Counted from the stretch's first letter, positions 34,788 to 43,950 are shown. The stretch is DNA of 64,000 nucleotides from SIG622 sp045596605 (GCA_045596605.1 JAZOCR010000143.1:4714-68713), one strand, 5' to 3'. Program-made: numbers and translations. Notes: generated by a model not told the origin, from the letters alone.

Positions 34788-36569
34788 TTATTCCTTAACG
34801 TCAATCTTAATGTGCAAATCTTCAAGAGCTTTTGCATCAACGCTTGCCGGCGCCATGGTCATAAGCTCAACTGCCGCCTGATTTTTCGGGAACGCAATAA
34901 CGTCACGAAGGCTTTCAGCACCGAGAAGCTGCATACAAAGTCTGTCAAGACCGATGCCCATACCACCGTGAGGCGGTGCGCCATACTGGAACGCATCTGT
35001 AAGGAAGCCGAACTTTTCATAGGCTTCTTCATCGCTAAAGCCCAGAAGTGAGAACATTCTCTTCTGAAGGTCGGGATTTGTAATTCTTATAGAGCCTGAA
35101 GAAAGCTCAATACCGCCAAGCACAAGGTCGTATGCCTTTGCACGAACGTTTGCCTTGTCAGTTTCAAGATAGTCAAGACACTCGTCGAGAGGAGAGGTGA
35201 AGGGGTGATGCATTGCGTCCCAGTTGCCTGTCTCTTCGTTGTATTCAAAGAACGGGAACTCTGTAATCCAGAGAAGTCCAAGTCCCTTTTTCTCAATCTG
35301 AAGCTTGTTTGCAGTTTCAATACGGAGAAGACCAAGCTGCGAGAGAACGTGTCCCTTGTTTTTGTCAGCGATAATCATAACTACGTCGCCGACTTTAGCA
35401 CCGGTCTTTGCAATAATTGCCGCCATTTCTTCTTCTGTCATAAACTTTGCAAAGGATGAGGAAACGCCTTCCTCTGTCATTCTTATCCACGCAAGTCCCT
35501 TTGCACCACAGCTCTTTGCGTATTCCGTAAGCTTGTCAATTTCTTTTCTGGTAAGTGTCTTTACACAGTTTTCAGCCTTGATAGCTCTTACAGTACCGCC
35601 TGCCTCAAGTGCAGACTTGAATACTACAAACTCACTGTTCTTCACTTCTTCGGAAAGGTCAATAATTTCCATACCGTATCTTACGTCAGGCTTGTCAGAA
35701 CCGAAACGCTCCATAGCTTCACTATAGGTAAGTCGGGGGAGAGGTGTTTCAATGTCAATTCCAAGACATTCCTTGTAAACACGCTTCATATATCCCTCGC
35801 CAATGGAGAGTACGTCTTCCATATCAACAAAGGACATTTCAAGGTCGATCTGAGTAAATTCCGGCTGTCTGTCAGCACGCAGGTCCTCGTCTCTGAAGCA
35901 GCGTGCAATCTGCATATATCTGTCAAAGCCTGCAACCATAGAAAGCTGCTTGTAAAGCTGAGGCGACTGGGGAAGCGCATAGAAAGAGCCCGGATGAACA
36001 CGGCTCGGAACAAGATAGTCTCTCGCTCCCTCGGGAGTGGACTTTATCATCATAGGAGTTTCAATTTCGATAAATCCGTTCTCGTCAAAGTAGTCACGTG
36101 TTACCTTTGCAACCTTGTGTCTGAAAAGAATATTCTTCTGAAGATCAGGACGACGAAGGTCAAGATATCTGTATTTAAGTCTTATTTCGTCCTTAACGTT
36201 AGAGTTTTCCGAAATTTCAAAGGGCGGAGTTTTGCTCTCGCCGAGAATTTTAATTTCAGTTGCAAAAATTTCAACGTTACCGGTGGGGATGTTGGGGTTC
36301 TTGCTTGAACGCTCACGAACAGTACCTGTTACCGCAAGCACGTATTCAGAGCGTGCCGCTGCCGCCTTTGCGAATACATCCTTGTCGCTTGTTTCGTCAA
36401 GAGCTATCTGAACGATACCGCTTCTGTCACGAAGGTCTATAAATATGATGCTTCCGAGGTCTCTCTGCTTCTGCACCCAGCCCATTACCGTTACGACTTC
36501 GCCGATTTTTGCCTCGGTTACCGTACCGCAGTAGTCACTGCGTTTTGTGTTTCCCAGAAATTCTGCCAT
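34788..36569 (-). CDS. aspS: Aspartyl-tRNA synthetase
   Basis: 593 residues, bacterial-type class II AspRS: N-terminal OB-fold anticodon domain (VTVMGWVQKQRDLGSIIFIDLRDRSG), motif 1, motif 2 (QIARCFRDEDLRADRQPEFTQIDLE), the GAD insertion (about 290-410) and motif 3 (GIGLDRL). Whether it also charges tRNA-Asn cannot be judged; no gatCAB or asnS is in the window. Downstream of hisS with a 68-bp gap and probably on the same transcript. Confidence 0.96.
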   Translation of the reverse strand: MAEFLGNTKRSDYCGTVTEAKIGEVVTVMGWVQKQRDLGSIIFIDLRDRSGIVQIALDETSDKDVFAKAAAARSEYVLAVTGTVRERSSKNPNIPTGNVEIFATEIKILGESKTPPFEISENSNVKDEIRLKYRYLDLRRPDLQKNILFRHKVAKVTRDYFDENGFIEIETPMMIKSTPEGARDYLVPSRVHPGSFYALPQSPQLYKQLSMVAGFDRYMQIARCFRDEDLRADRQPEFTQIDLEMSFVDMEDVLSIGEGYMKRVYKECLGIDIETPLPRLTYSEAMERFGSDKPDVRYGMEIIDLSEEVKNSEFVVFKSALEAGGTVRAIKAENCVKTLTRKEIDKLTEYAKSCGAKGLAWIRMTEEGVSSSFAKFMTEEEMAAIIAKTGAKVGDVVMIIADKNKGHVLSQLGLLRIETANKLQIEKKGLGLLWITEFPFFEYNEETGNWDAMHHPFTSPLDECLDYLETDKANVRAKAYDLVLGGIELSSGSIRITNPDLQKRMFSLLGFSDEEAYEKFGFLTDAFQYGAPPHGGMGIGLDRLCMQLLGAESLRDVIAFPKNQAAVELMTMAPASVDAKALEDLHIKIDVKE

Positions 36570-36637
36570 TTTTGTTTATCCTTTCAAAGCTTGTTGTATT
36601 TGTTGTTCCGTGCATTATTGTTTCGACTAAGCTGCGC

Positions 36638-37900
36638 TTAAAGCTTCGCAATCACATCTGCGGCACAAGATAGGTCGATATCCAGTTTTTCGCCGTCACG
36701 AAGATTTTTAAGCTGTGCCTTTCCCGCCTCAAGCTCACTGTCGCCTATAACAAGTGCGTACTGTGCACCGATTTTATCAGCATACTTCATCTGTGCCTTA
36801 AGGCTTCTGCCAACGATATCGCAATCTGCAATTATTCCCATAAGGCGAAGCTTATGTACAAGCCCTGCCGCATACTGCGCTGCCGCATCTCCCATGGGAG
36901 CAACGTATATTTTCGGAAGCTTCTTTTCAGGAAGCACTATCTTGCCCTTTTCTGCATTTGCACGCATTGCAAGAATAAGTCTTGTAAGTCCCAAACCAAA
37001 GCCGATACCGCAAAGTGCAGGACCGTCAAGCTCCTTTACAAGTCCGTCGTATCTTCCGCCACCGCATACAGTGCTCTGCGCACCGATGTCATCGGAAATA
37101 AACTCAAATACCGTTCTCACATAGTAGTCAAGCCCACGCACGATTTTCGGGTTGACAGTATATTCTATTCCCATTGTGTCAAGAGTCGTCTTGAGGGCGC
37201 TGAAGTGACTGTCGCACTCCTCGCAGAGATAATCAATTGTTTTGGGACAGTCTGCGGCAATTTTTGAGCATACGGGGCTCTTGCAGTCGAGAATACGTAA
37301 GGGGTTTGTCTTAAGTCTTTCACGGCAGGTGTCGCAGAGCTCCTCCTCGTGTGCCGAGAAATATTCCACAAGCGCCTGTCTGTACTTCGGACGGCATTCG
37401 GGACAACCGATAGAATTTATGTTAAGGGTGTTTGTAATTCCGATTTTTGAAAGCACAGTGTCCGCAATGGAAATAACCGTTGCATCGGCAATTGCAGTAG
37501 GAGCACCGAACATCTCAACACCAAACTGATAGAACTCACGTGAGCGTCCTGCCTGAGGCTTTTCGTAACGGAAGAAGTTGGAAATGTAGTAAAGGCGAAG
37601 GGGCATAGGCTCGCCTACAAGTCCGTTTTCTATTATGCTTCTTACAACGCACGCCGTACCCTCGGGACGAAGACAAAGCTCGTTTCCGTCACGGTCTGGC
37701 ATAGTGAACATTTCCTTCTGAACTATATCCGTAGTGCTTCCGACGCCACGTCTGAAGAGCGCACTGTTTTCAAAAGTGGGGAAGCGGGTTTCAAAAAATC
37801 CGTATTTTTCAGCGGTTTCACGCATTATTCCCTCGGCATATTGCCACAGCAGAGCCTCATCGGGAAGAATGTCGAGAGTACCTTTTGGCTTCTGTATCAT
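36638..37900 (-). CDS. hisS: Histidyl-tRNA synthetase
   Basis: 420 residues. N-terminal PKGTLDILPDEA, motif 2 (RYEKPQAGRSREFYQFGVE), the histidine-binding LDYYVRTVFEF (HisA motif) and motif 3 GIGFGLGLTRL, then the anticodon domain. Conserved cysteines (CPEC..., CDTC, C...CEECDSH at about 165-235) form an inserted zinc-ribbon-like part seen in some clostridial HisRS. Promoter at 37951-37979. The hisS-aspS order is common in Firmicutes. Confidence 0.96.
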   Translation of the reverse strand: MIQKPKGTLDILPDEALLWQYAEGIMRETAEKYGFFETRFPTFENSALFRRGVGSTTDIVQKEMFTMPDRDGNELCLRPEGTACVVRSIIENGLVGEPMPLRLYYISNFFRYEKPQAGRSREFYQFGVEMFGAPTAIADATVISIADTVLSKIGITNTLNINSIGCPECRPKYRQALVEYFSAHEEELCDTCRERLKTNPLRILDCKSPVCSKIAADCPKTIDYLCEECDSHFSALKTTLDTMGIEYTVNPKIVRGLDYYVRTVFEFISDDIGAQSTVCGGGRYDGLVKELDGPALCGIGFGLGLTRLILAMRANAEKGKIVLPEKKLPKIYVAPMGDAAAQYAAGLVHKLRLMGIIADCDIVGRSLKAQMKYADKIGAQYALVIGDSELEAGKAQLKNLRDGEKLDIDLSCAADVIAKL

Positions 37901-37950
37901 TTATTTCATCCTTTCAAGCTTGGTTTTTTTACATACTTCTACAAATAAAT

Positions 37951-37979
37951 ATTATACTCCAAACAGCGCACTTTGTCAA
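37951..37979 (-). promoter_or_regulatory. Promoter of hisS-aspS
   Basis: Minus-strand TTGACA (37974-37979) and TATAAT (37951-37956), 17-bp spacer, both perfect. The leader of about 45 nt leaves no room for a T-box. Confidence 0.8.
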
Positions 37980-38033
37980 GAAGGAATAAAGCCAAAGGGT
38001 AAAATAATTTGCCGGAAAGCCCCTCAAAAAGAA

Positions 38034-38075
38034 AAATCTTATGCTTACCGGGAATTTGATAAGCATAAGATTAAT
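38034..38075 (-). terminator. Intrinsic terminator of the LRR lipoprotein genes
   Basis: AATCTTATGCTTA/TAAGCATAAGATT 13-bp stem; on the minus strand it is followed by TTTCTTTTT. Confidence 0.9.
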
Positions 38076-38078
38076 TTT

Positions 38079-39092
38079 TTAATTTATTGGTTTGAGATTA
38101 TATTCGCTTTCGCCGGCATATTCGTCCCAGCCATCTGTAGCAGGGTCGTAGTAAATGGTCGGCTCTCCGAAATAATTGCTTTCTTCAGTAAACTCGGGAC
38201 AGTCACCTATAAAGCGAAGCTCGATTTGCCACGCAGGAGAAGCGCTCTTTACTGTAAACGGCAACGGAGAAAATTTGGTTACACCCTCCGGAATAACTAT
38301 TTCAACGTCTGATGTTATACCAAAGAAAGCATAGCCGTCTATTTCTTCTCTGCCTTTGTCAAATATGATTTTTTCAAGGCTTGGATTGTCATAAAATCTC
38401 GCCTCATCAACCGCCATAAGATTAAGTGTGGCAGGAATGTTTACGGTTTTAAGAGAAGTACATAAGCCGAAAGCACCTGCGCCGATTTCTGTAAGGTTTT
38501 TCGGCAAAGTAATCTCCGAAAGCACTGAGCACTCATAAAAGGCTTTTTCTCCTATCTCGTTTAGAGTTTCCGGCAGTTTTATTTCTTCGAGAGTTGAACA
38601 CTTTGTAAAGGCAAGACCGTCAATCTGTTCGATTTGTGTCGTTGAAATATCAAGCTCCCGGAGTTTTTCGCAGTCCTCAAAAGCACAACCGCCAATAATT
38701 GTCAAATTTGAATTTTCAGGAATTGTCACGTCTTCAAGTTCTTTACAGCCTTTAAAAGCACAATAACCGATTGACTTTACCGAATCCGGAATTACGATAC
38801 TTTTTATATTGCAGTTTTCAAATGCGCCCTCGTTTACTGCATCGGGTGAGCTTTCGTCTTTAGCCCCTTTTATTGCAGTTACGGGAATACCGTCAATTTT
38901 TGCCGGAATAACCACGTTTTCTGATGTACCTACGTACTTGTTTATATAAATAAATTTTCCGCTTTCAGATACTTCGTATTGAAAATCGCTTGCAGGATTT
39001 TCTGCAAGTGTTTTGTCAGACTGAGTGTCACACCCCACAAAAGACGAAATAGTCATTATAAGAGTCAAAAGTAAAGAAATAGCAGTTTTCAT
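38079..39092 (-). CDS. BspA-like leucine-rich-repeat lipoprotein (second of two)
   Basis: 337 residues from the ATG at 39092 (AAAGGAG upstream; the frame is open further up without an SD). Lipoprotein signal MKTAISLLLTLIMTISSFVGC nearly identical to that of the next gene. It carries BspA-type repeats of about 23 residues (AFENCNIKSIVIPDSVKSIG, AFKGCKELEDVTIPENSNL, AFYECSVLSEITLPKNLTEIG). Surface-anchored, probably for adhesion or binding. The last 60 residues leave the repeat pattern. Confidence 0.85.
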   Translation of the reverse strand: MKTAISLLLTLIMTISSFVGCDTQSDKTLAENPASDFQYEVSESGKFIYINKYVGTSENVVIPAKIDGIPVTAIKGAKDESSPDAVNEGAFENCNIKSIVIPDSVKSIGYCAFKGCKELEDVTIPENSNLTIIGGCAFEDCEKLRELDISTTQIEQIDGLAFTKCSTLEEIKLPETLNEIGEKAFYECSVLSEITLPKNLTEIGAGAFGLCTSLKTVNIPATLNLMAVDEARFYDNPSLEKIIFDKGREEIDGYAFFGITSDVEIVIPEGVTKFSPLPFTVKSASPAWQIELRFIGDCPEFTEESNYFGEPTIYYDPATDGWDEYAGESEYNLKPIN

Positions 39093-39124
39093 AAATATGC
39101 TCCTTTCAGGTGAAGTGAATTTGC

Positions 39125-40048
39125 TTACCAAATCTCAGCCGGGAATCCGTTCCAAGTTGGCGAAGTAAAGCCCTCAGCGCCCTTGTGAAAATACACAGTG
39201 AAATCTGAGGTGTATTCTTTGGAGCTATCTCTAAATGCATCGTCTATGGTTTCCTTTCCAAAAAGAAATTCTTCCGGCGCATTTCCTTCAAATTTTACGG
39301 TCTTTAAACCGCAGTTTATAAATGAATACTTGGATAGTGATTCTACTGTTTTTGGAATAACAATTTCTGACAACCTAAGATTATGTGCAAAAGCTGCGTG
39401 CTGAATGGTTTTCAAGCCTTCGTTTAGTATTACTTTTTCTAAATCATAACATCCACAAAAAGCTTGCATTCCAATTTCTTCTACTGTACTGGGCAATACA
39501 ACCTTTTTAAGATTTGTTTCATAAAAAGCCTCTGCCGGAATACACTTAACTCCCTCTTTTAGCTCAACAGTTTCAAGCCCTGAACAGGAAAAAACTGCCC
39601 AACTATCAGTATTTAAACAATCCGAAGGAATGGTGACATGCTTCAATGAAGTACAATAAGAAAACGCTTCTGCACCTATTTCTGTCAGCGACTTCGGCAA
39701 AACTACCTTTTCAAGACTTGTGCAAGATTCAAATGCACTTCCGCCGATGGTTTTTAATGTTTCCGGCAAAGTTACAGAAACAGTAACGGAATCCGGAGTG
39801 TCAAGTATTCGAAAATCAGACAGCTCCGTTACCGGCTTTCCGTCAATTTCAGCAGGCACAACTACGTGCTCAAAATCACCGGAGTAGTGAGTTATTGTGA
39901 TTCCACCGTCTTCATTTTCTGTGTATCCAAAGTATTCAAGCGGAGTTTCGGGTAAGTCTTTTATGTTGCCGGATGTTTTATCACCACAGCCAACAAAGGA
40001 TGAAATAGTCATTATTAATGTCAAAAGTGAAGAAATAGTAGTTTTCAT
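39125..40048 (-). CDS. BspA-like leucine-rich-repeat lipoprotein (first of two)
   Basis: 307 residues. Signal peptide MKTTISSLLTLIMTISSFVGC with lipobox cysteine 21. About eight BspA-type repeats (AFESCTSLEKVVLPKSLTEIG, AFSYCTSLKHVTIPSDC, AFCGCYDLEKVILNEGLK). A paralogue of the downstream gene 32 bp away: signal sequences and the first domain are close, repeats have diverged. Likely one transcript ending at 38034. Confidence 0.85.
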   Translation of the reverse strand: MKTTISSLLTLIMTISSFVGCGDKTSGNIKDLPETPLEYFGYTENEDGGITITHYSGDFEHVVVPAEIDGKPVTELSDFRILDTPDSVTVSVTLPETLKTIGGSAFESCTSLEKVVLPKSLTEIGAEAFSYCTSLKHVTIPSDCLNTDSWAVFSCSGLETVELKEGVKCIPAEAFYETNLKKVVLPSTVEEIGMQAFCGCYDLEKVILNEGLKTIQHAAFAHNLRLSEIVIPKTVESLSKYSFINCGLKTVKFEGNAPEEFLFGKETIDDAFRDSSKEYTSDFTVYFHKGAEGFTSPTWNGFPAEIW

Positions 40049-40156
40049 AAATATACTCCTTCCAGGGGAAAAATATGGTTATCTCTTTGAAAAAAATTAT
40101 CCTTATTATAATAATACAGAATTGCTTCCGGGAAATCCACATATAAAAGCTACGCG

Positions 40157-41077
40157 CTAATTCTTGAAAGCCGCCTTTCGCCCGTCTACCGCCGTTTTTC
40201 TGAAAACCGTCGGCGTAGTGCCGGTGTATTCTTCAAACTTGCGGCTGAAATGCTGATTGGTCTTAAAGCCGCATCGCATTGAGATGTCTTTTATCGGAAG
40301 GCTGGTAAACTCCAGATGCTTCTTGGCGACGGTAATTCTGTATTGCCATAAAAATTCTATCGGAGTTACGTACAGCTCACTTTTAAAAAGCTGTGTCAGA
40401 GTAGAATGATTCATCGCCGATGCCTTGGCTATATTCTGCAAGGTAAGATTCTCGTGATAATGGCTTTCAATATAAATTACTGCATTTCTGAGGTGAGAAT
40501 TTTTGATTTTGTTTGTAGGTGCCTCTGAATTGTCTTGACCGATTATTCCGTACGCTCTTTCAAGAAGCAATATCATCTCCAGGAAATAGGAGCGGCTTCT
40601 GCAGGACCAATACCAGTCGTGCTGATTGTGAAGCTCGTTTTCAAGCTTCAGGAACAGCCTGTTCAGATTGTCGGTATATTCCTCAAATAGCGGAAAAACG
40701 AATCTGTTTTCATCTGTAAAGGGCCTGAGTAAAAACATATCGTGACTTGAAGCCACCTGCTCGTAATTATCACTATGTACCCTTTCAAAGGTCATATTTA
40801 TATTAAGGAAAATCGGATGAAAATATATAGAATCGCATTTCAGATCAGATTTTCTGACAAGCTTTGGCTGCTCTCTTTCATCAAAGCAGACAAAGCAAGG
40901 TCCGATAGCCTCAAATACGAAATCTCCGACCTGGAAATATGCACTTCCTTCATAAATGATCAACATTAAAAAACAATGCCCTTTTATATCAAGATCCCCA
41001 AGGTTATCATTTTTAACACACTGAACCGATGCAATTTTTCCAATGTCAAATTCTCGTCCTACGGTTTGTGGTATCAT
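40157..41077 (-). CDS. AraC-family transcriptional regulator
   Basis: 306 residues from the ATG at 41077 (gtgaggt 7 nt upstream). An N-terminal cupin-like region (YEGSAYFQVGDFVFEAIGPCFVCFDE) and a C-terminal pair of HTH units (LTLQNIAKASAMNHSTLTQLF; PIKDISMRCGFKTNQHFSRKFEEYTG). It ends just upstream of the LRR lipoprotein genes in the same direction, so it may regulate them; that is only a neighbourhood inference. Confidence 0.9.
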   Translation of the reverse strand: MIPQTVGREFDIGKIASVQCVKNDNLGDLDIKGHCFLMLIIYEGSAYFQVGDFVFEAIGPCFVCFDEREQPKLVRKSDLKCDSIYFHPIFLNINMTFERVHSDNYEQVASSHDMFLLRPFTDENRFVFPLFEEYTDNLNRLFLKLENELHNQHDWYWSCRSRSYFLEMILLLERAYGIIGQDNSEAPTNKIKNSHLRNAVIYIESHYHENLTLQNIAKASAMNHSTLTQLFKSELYVTPIEFLWQYRITVAKKHLEFTSLPIKDISMRCGFKTNQHFSRKFEEYTGTTPTVFRKTAVDGRKAAFKN

Positions 41078-41117
41078 TTTATCGACCTCACTGTCTGTAT
41101 TTTGATTTCTGAATACT

Positions 41118-41146
41118 ATTATAGTGTAAATTGTCTTTTTGTTCAA
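41118..41146 (-). promoter_or_regulatory. Promoter of the AraC gene
   Basis: Minus-strand TTGAAC (41141-41146) and TATAAT (41118-41123), 17-bp spacer. Confidence 0.7.
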
Positions 41147-41285
41147 TCTGATTTAAACATAATTTTAACAGCAGATAAAAACTTTTTATGGATAGATAAT
41201 CCAAAGCGGAATATTTTTGATGCGCAAAGGGGAAACAGACTAATACTTATTGTGCTTACAAATAAGCGTAGATTTTTGTGAAAGT

Positions 41286-41411
41286 TTACATTTTGCGCTT
41301 TTTTTCCTTTTCCGGAAAACTTATTTCAAGCCCCAGCATTGACGCATAATCCGGATTACTTTTTATTTTGTTATATAGTTTAATTGCAAGTATTCTTGAT
41401 TTTACGTTCAC
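41286..41411 (-). CDS. 41-residue small protein
   Basis: GTG start at 41411, 6-7 nt after an SD (AAAGAGGTG), and a promoter 45 bp upstream. The protein begins MNVKSRILAIKLYNKIKSN, continues PDYASMLGLEISFPEKEKKR and ends KM. It is basic with an amphipathic N-terminal helix and no signal peptide. Everything expected of a real small gene is present. I recall similar KxxxxxIKLxxKIxxNPxYA small ORFs in Clostridia but cannot name a family. Function unknown. Confidence 0.6.
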   Translation of the reverse strand: MNVKSRILAIKLYNKIKSNPDYASMLGLEISFPEKEKKRKM

Positions 41412-41455
41412 TTAAGGCACCTCTTTCTTAAAGTGCTTTTGTTTTTGGTGTCTGT

Positions 41456-41484
41456 ATTATACAGTATCGCAAATAAAAAGTCTA
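41456..41484 (-). promoter_or_regulatory. Promoter of the 41-residue ORF
   Basis: Minus-strand TAGACT (41479-41484), 17-bp spacer, consensus TATAAT (41456-41461). Confidence 0.6.
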
Positions 41485-41576
41485 TAGCAAAAGGTGCAAA
41501 ATTGACAGTTAAAATTTGACAAAAAGTGCAAAATAAGGATGATACAAGTAGCGTAAGGCGTTTTTCGGAATTAAGC

Positions 41577-42089
41577 TTAAGTGTTCCTAAAGGTATTGTA
41601 TTTTTCAATGTTGATTTTTTCCGTAGCAATCATTTGCTCCGTCCAGAGCTGAAGTGATTCAACCGTTACAGAGATGCGTTCAAGCTCTTTCTGAATATGT
41701 ATGAAATCCCGAAGCTCGTCATCGTCAATTACACCGTCTGCCGTAATTTCTATTAATCTCTCCTGACTTTTCTTCATAGAGTTAAGAGATGCAACCATAG
41801 ATAAAATGATTTTTTCCAGATCGTTGATTTTTACTTCCGGAACATAGCTCTTTCCTATCTCACATTCCTTTGAGCAGAAGTGATTGCAAAGAGAGGGCAT
41901 TTTGTATGCTTTTGAAAGAATCAAAACCTCTTCCGGATGTATTGGAAATTTGCCGTTTTCTATTCTTTCAAGACGCTCTGCTGTAAGAACGCCAAGCTTG
42001 TTTTCGGCTATGATATCGCAGACCTCATCCCGTGACAGCCCCAATTCGTTTCTTATTGTCTTATATGTGTTTTCCTTGCTTGTATTCAT
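41577..42089 (-). CDS. HTH-domain transcriptional regulator
   Basis: 170 residues from the ATG at 42089. GGAGG lies 13 nt upstream, a long spacing; a TTG at 42128 has no SD. An N-terminal XRE-like HTH (IRNELGLSRDEVCDIIAENK, then LTAERLERIENGKFPIHPEEVLILSKAYKMPSLCNHFC) is followed by a cysteine pair and a long C-terminal helical region rich in Leu/Ile that may form a coiled coil. No partner gene is clear, but the 41-residue ORF lies next in the same direction. Confidence 0.75.
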   Translation of the reverse strand: MNTSKENTYKTIRNELGLSRDEVCDIIAENKLGVLTAERLERIENGKFPIHPEEVLILSKAYKMPSLCNHFCSKECEIGKSYVPEVKINDLEKIILSMVASLNSMKKSQERLIEITADGVIDDDELRDFIHIQKELERISVTVESLQLWTEQMIATEKINIEKYNTFRNT

Positions 42090-42226
42090 ATTGTCTGCGT
42101 TGCCTCCAAAAATTACAAATTTATTCAATATTATTTAGTATTATATCATATATTCATACATATGTAAATAGCAAAGTCAATATTTTTATAGCTCCCAATT
42201 GCTTTTTGATATGTAACGTAATAACA

Positions 42227-42260
42227 AAAATAAAGACGGCACCCTGTGATGCCGTCTTTT
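42227..42260 (-). terminator. Terminator of rnpB
   Basis: AAAGACGGCA/TGCCGTCTTT stem with an 8-nt loop; on the minus strand it is followed by ATTTTTG. Confidence 0.85.
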
Positions 42261-42265
42261 GTCTT

Positions 42266-42643
42266 GACCTGCCAGTAAGCCGTGTTCTGTATCTGGCAAT
42301 CATCTATCTTGTCCTTACGTTACCGTAAGGCTCTGTGCCACTTGCGGCGAGCCGAGCAAGCTTTGCACCGGAACCGGTGCGTGCCACCTCGTGTTGCTTC
42401 GGATAGGGTTTACAGGAGTCCTGTGTTACCATAGGACCCGGTGAGCTCTTACCTCGCCTTTCCACCCTTGGCTCTGCGAATGCTCGCTTTCATACCTCCA
42501 TAAAGAAGTAGTAGCCGGTATATCTCTGTTGCACTCTCCCTGGGGTCACCCCCGGCGGACGTTATCCGTTATCCTGCTCTGTGAAGCACGGACTTTCCTC
42601 ACTCAGACCAAAAAGGTCCTTTGCGCGATTGCCTTGACAGGTC
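42266..42643 (-). ncRNA. rnpB: RNase P RNA, bacterial type A
   Basis: Catalytic RNA of RNase P, which matures tRNA 5' ends. On the minus strand the closing helix GACCTG...CAGGTC, the near-invariant GAGGAAAGTCCGTGCTTC close to the 5' end, the AGGGTGGAAAGGCGAGGTAA region and the 3' ACAGAACACGGCTTAC are all present. About 378 nt, with an architecture closer to type A than the Bacillus type B. The predicted transcription start from its promoter falls at the first base of the helix. Confidence 0.95.
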
Positions 42644-42650
42644 AGAAAGT

Positions 42651-42679
42651 AGTATACCACGATTTTTTTAATATTTCAA
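42651..42679 (-). promoter_or_regulatory. Promoter of rnpB
   Basis: Minus-strand TTGAAA (42674-42679), 17-bp spacer, TATACT (42651-42656). The start is predicted at about 42644, matching the RNA 5' end. Confidence 0.8.
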
Positions 42680-42705
42680 GTACGCAGAGATTTTTTTTGA
42701 TAATA

Positions 42706-42750
42706 AAGAAAAACTCCCGGAAAACCCTGTTTCCGGGAATAGTTTTTCAA
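42706..42750 (-). terminator. Terminator of the DUF4870-like gene
   Basis: CCCGGAAA/TTTCCGGG stem between the gene and rnpB, with T-rich sequence on the minus-strand side. Confidence 0.8.
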
Positions 42751-42767
42751 TATTCTCTTATGTAAAA

Positions 42768-43229
42768 TTACTTAAGGAAGGGAAGGCTTCTGATGATAAC
42801 GGGTTCAACCGCCTTGCCCATACAAGCCTGAACGAGAGTGATGATCTGTACTACTCCGAGTACGCCCATTGCAATAACGCCAACTATCGGAACGATAATT
42901 GTCCAGCAAAGAATTGCTATAACAAGTCCGAGAGCCCAGCTTGTAACGAAGAACTTCATAGCCTGTCTTGCGTGGAAGTCAACGAAAGCGGAATTGGGTG
43001 CACAGATTTTTGCAACGAGTATACCGAGTATGCTTGCAATGTAGGGAAGAAGTGCCCACACCTTGTTGTCGGAAATGTCCTTTGCGTCAAATTCTGCTGT
43101 GCGGTCGTGGGGGTTGTACTTGGGTGCGTAAGGCTGCTGCTGATAGCCGTTCGGCGCATAGCCCTGATTGGGGTTGGGGTTCTGGTAGTACTGCTGATTC
43201 TGCTGATTCTGGTTCTGCTGATTGTCCAT
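42768..43229 (-). CDS. DUF4870-like membrane protein with Gln/Asn-rich N-terminus
   Basis: 153 residues. The first 40 are low-complexity Q/N/Y/P (QQNQNQQNQQYYQNPNPNQ). The rest has the DUF4870 pattern with three TM helices: VWALLPYIASILGILVA, FVDFHARQAMKFF and IIVPIVGVIAMGVLGVVQIITLV. SD aggagga before the ATG. Function unknown; the Q/N-rich arm may promote self-association. Confidence 0.75.
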   Translation of the reverse strand: MDNQQNQNQQNQQYYQNPNPNQGYAPNGYQQQPYAPKYNPHDRTAEFDAKDISDNKVWALLPYIASILGILVAKICAPNSAFVDFHARQAMKFFVTSWALGLVIAILCWTIIVPIVGVIAMGVLGVVQIITLVQACMGKAVEPVIIRSLPFLK

Positions 43230-43323
43230 AGTTTCTCCTCCTGTGTTTTGCGAGTGCTGTTTTTATAGCAACGCATATTTGTTTTATATAATTTTCCCAT
43301 CCGGGAATAATTACCCTTTCAAG

Positions 43324-43950
43324 TCAGACTCCTTTTGTTGAAAGTCCTTTTTCAAAGTTATCTTTTGTTATTTCATAAACGTGTATAGTCTTGTATTCGC
43401 CCTTGACAAACATTGAATTGCGGTAAATTCCCTCAAGAGTCATACCAAGCTTTGCCATCACACGCATAGAGGCGTTGTTGCCCTCCATGAACTTTGCGCA
43501 TATTTTTTCCGCACCAAAGCTTTCAAAACAGAACTTCATCACAGTCTGAGCTGCCTCTGTTGCATATCCCTTTCCCCAGAATGAAGGTGAAAGAACATAG
43601 CCTATTTCAATGGAATTATCCTTTTCGTCAAAGGAGGTTATACCGCACGTGCCTATAAATTTTCCACTTTCCCTGTGGGTAAGTCCGAAGTCCCAGAAGG
43701 CACCGCTGTCGTATTTTTTCTGAAGAAGCTTTATGTACCGCTCTGTTTGCGTAATGCTTACGTGGGGTGTCCATAAAAGATATCGTGTTACCTCGGGAAG
43801 CCTTGAATACTCGTACATATCAGCCGAGTTTTCCGGGAGGATTTTTTTGTAAATCAGCCTCGTGCTTGAAAGCTCCGGAGGGGCCTTAAACACCTTTCGT
43901 ATTTTTTCACCGAGAGTGTAGGGCATTTCTGTGCGGTGTCTTAAAAACAT
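43324..43950 (-). CDS. GNAT N-acetyltransferase (RimJ/RimL-like)
   Basis: 208 residues. Acetyl-CoA-binding signature GYVLSPSFWGKGYATEAAQTV (V-x5-GKGYAT) with the family's N-terminal TRLIYKKILPENSADMYEY and late NNASMRVMAKLGMTLEG. Transfers acetyl groups to amines, typically a protein N-terminus or a small molecule; substrate not evident. Promoter at 44029-44057; leader of about 75 nt. Confidence 0.87.
   Translation of the reverse strand: MFLRHRTEMPYTLGEKIRKVFKAPPELSSTRLIYKKILPENSADMYEYSRLPEVTRYLLWTPHVSITQTERYIKLLQKKYDSGAFWDFGLTHRESGKFIGTCGITSFDEKDNSIEIGYVLSPSFWGKGYATEAAQTVMKFCFESFGAEKICAKFMEGNNASMRVMAKLGMTLEGIYRNSMFVKGEYKTIHVYEITKDNFEKGLSTKGV

Noticed and set aside
41408..41629. 73-codon minus-strand ORF between the HTH gene and the small ORF
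   Set aside because: It overlaps the 3' end of the HTH gene, has no SD and an unlikely composition. The adjacent 41-residue ORF in another frame has all the expected signals.
42264..42645. tmRNA or 6S RNA at the structured minus-strand locus
   Set aside because: The GAGGAAAGTCC and ACAGAACACGGCTTAC elements identify RNase P RNA.
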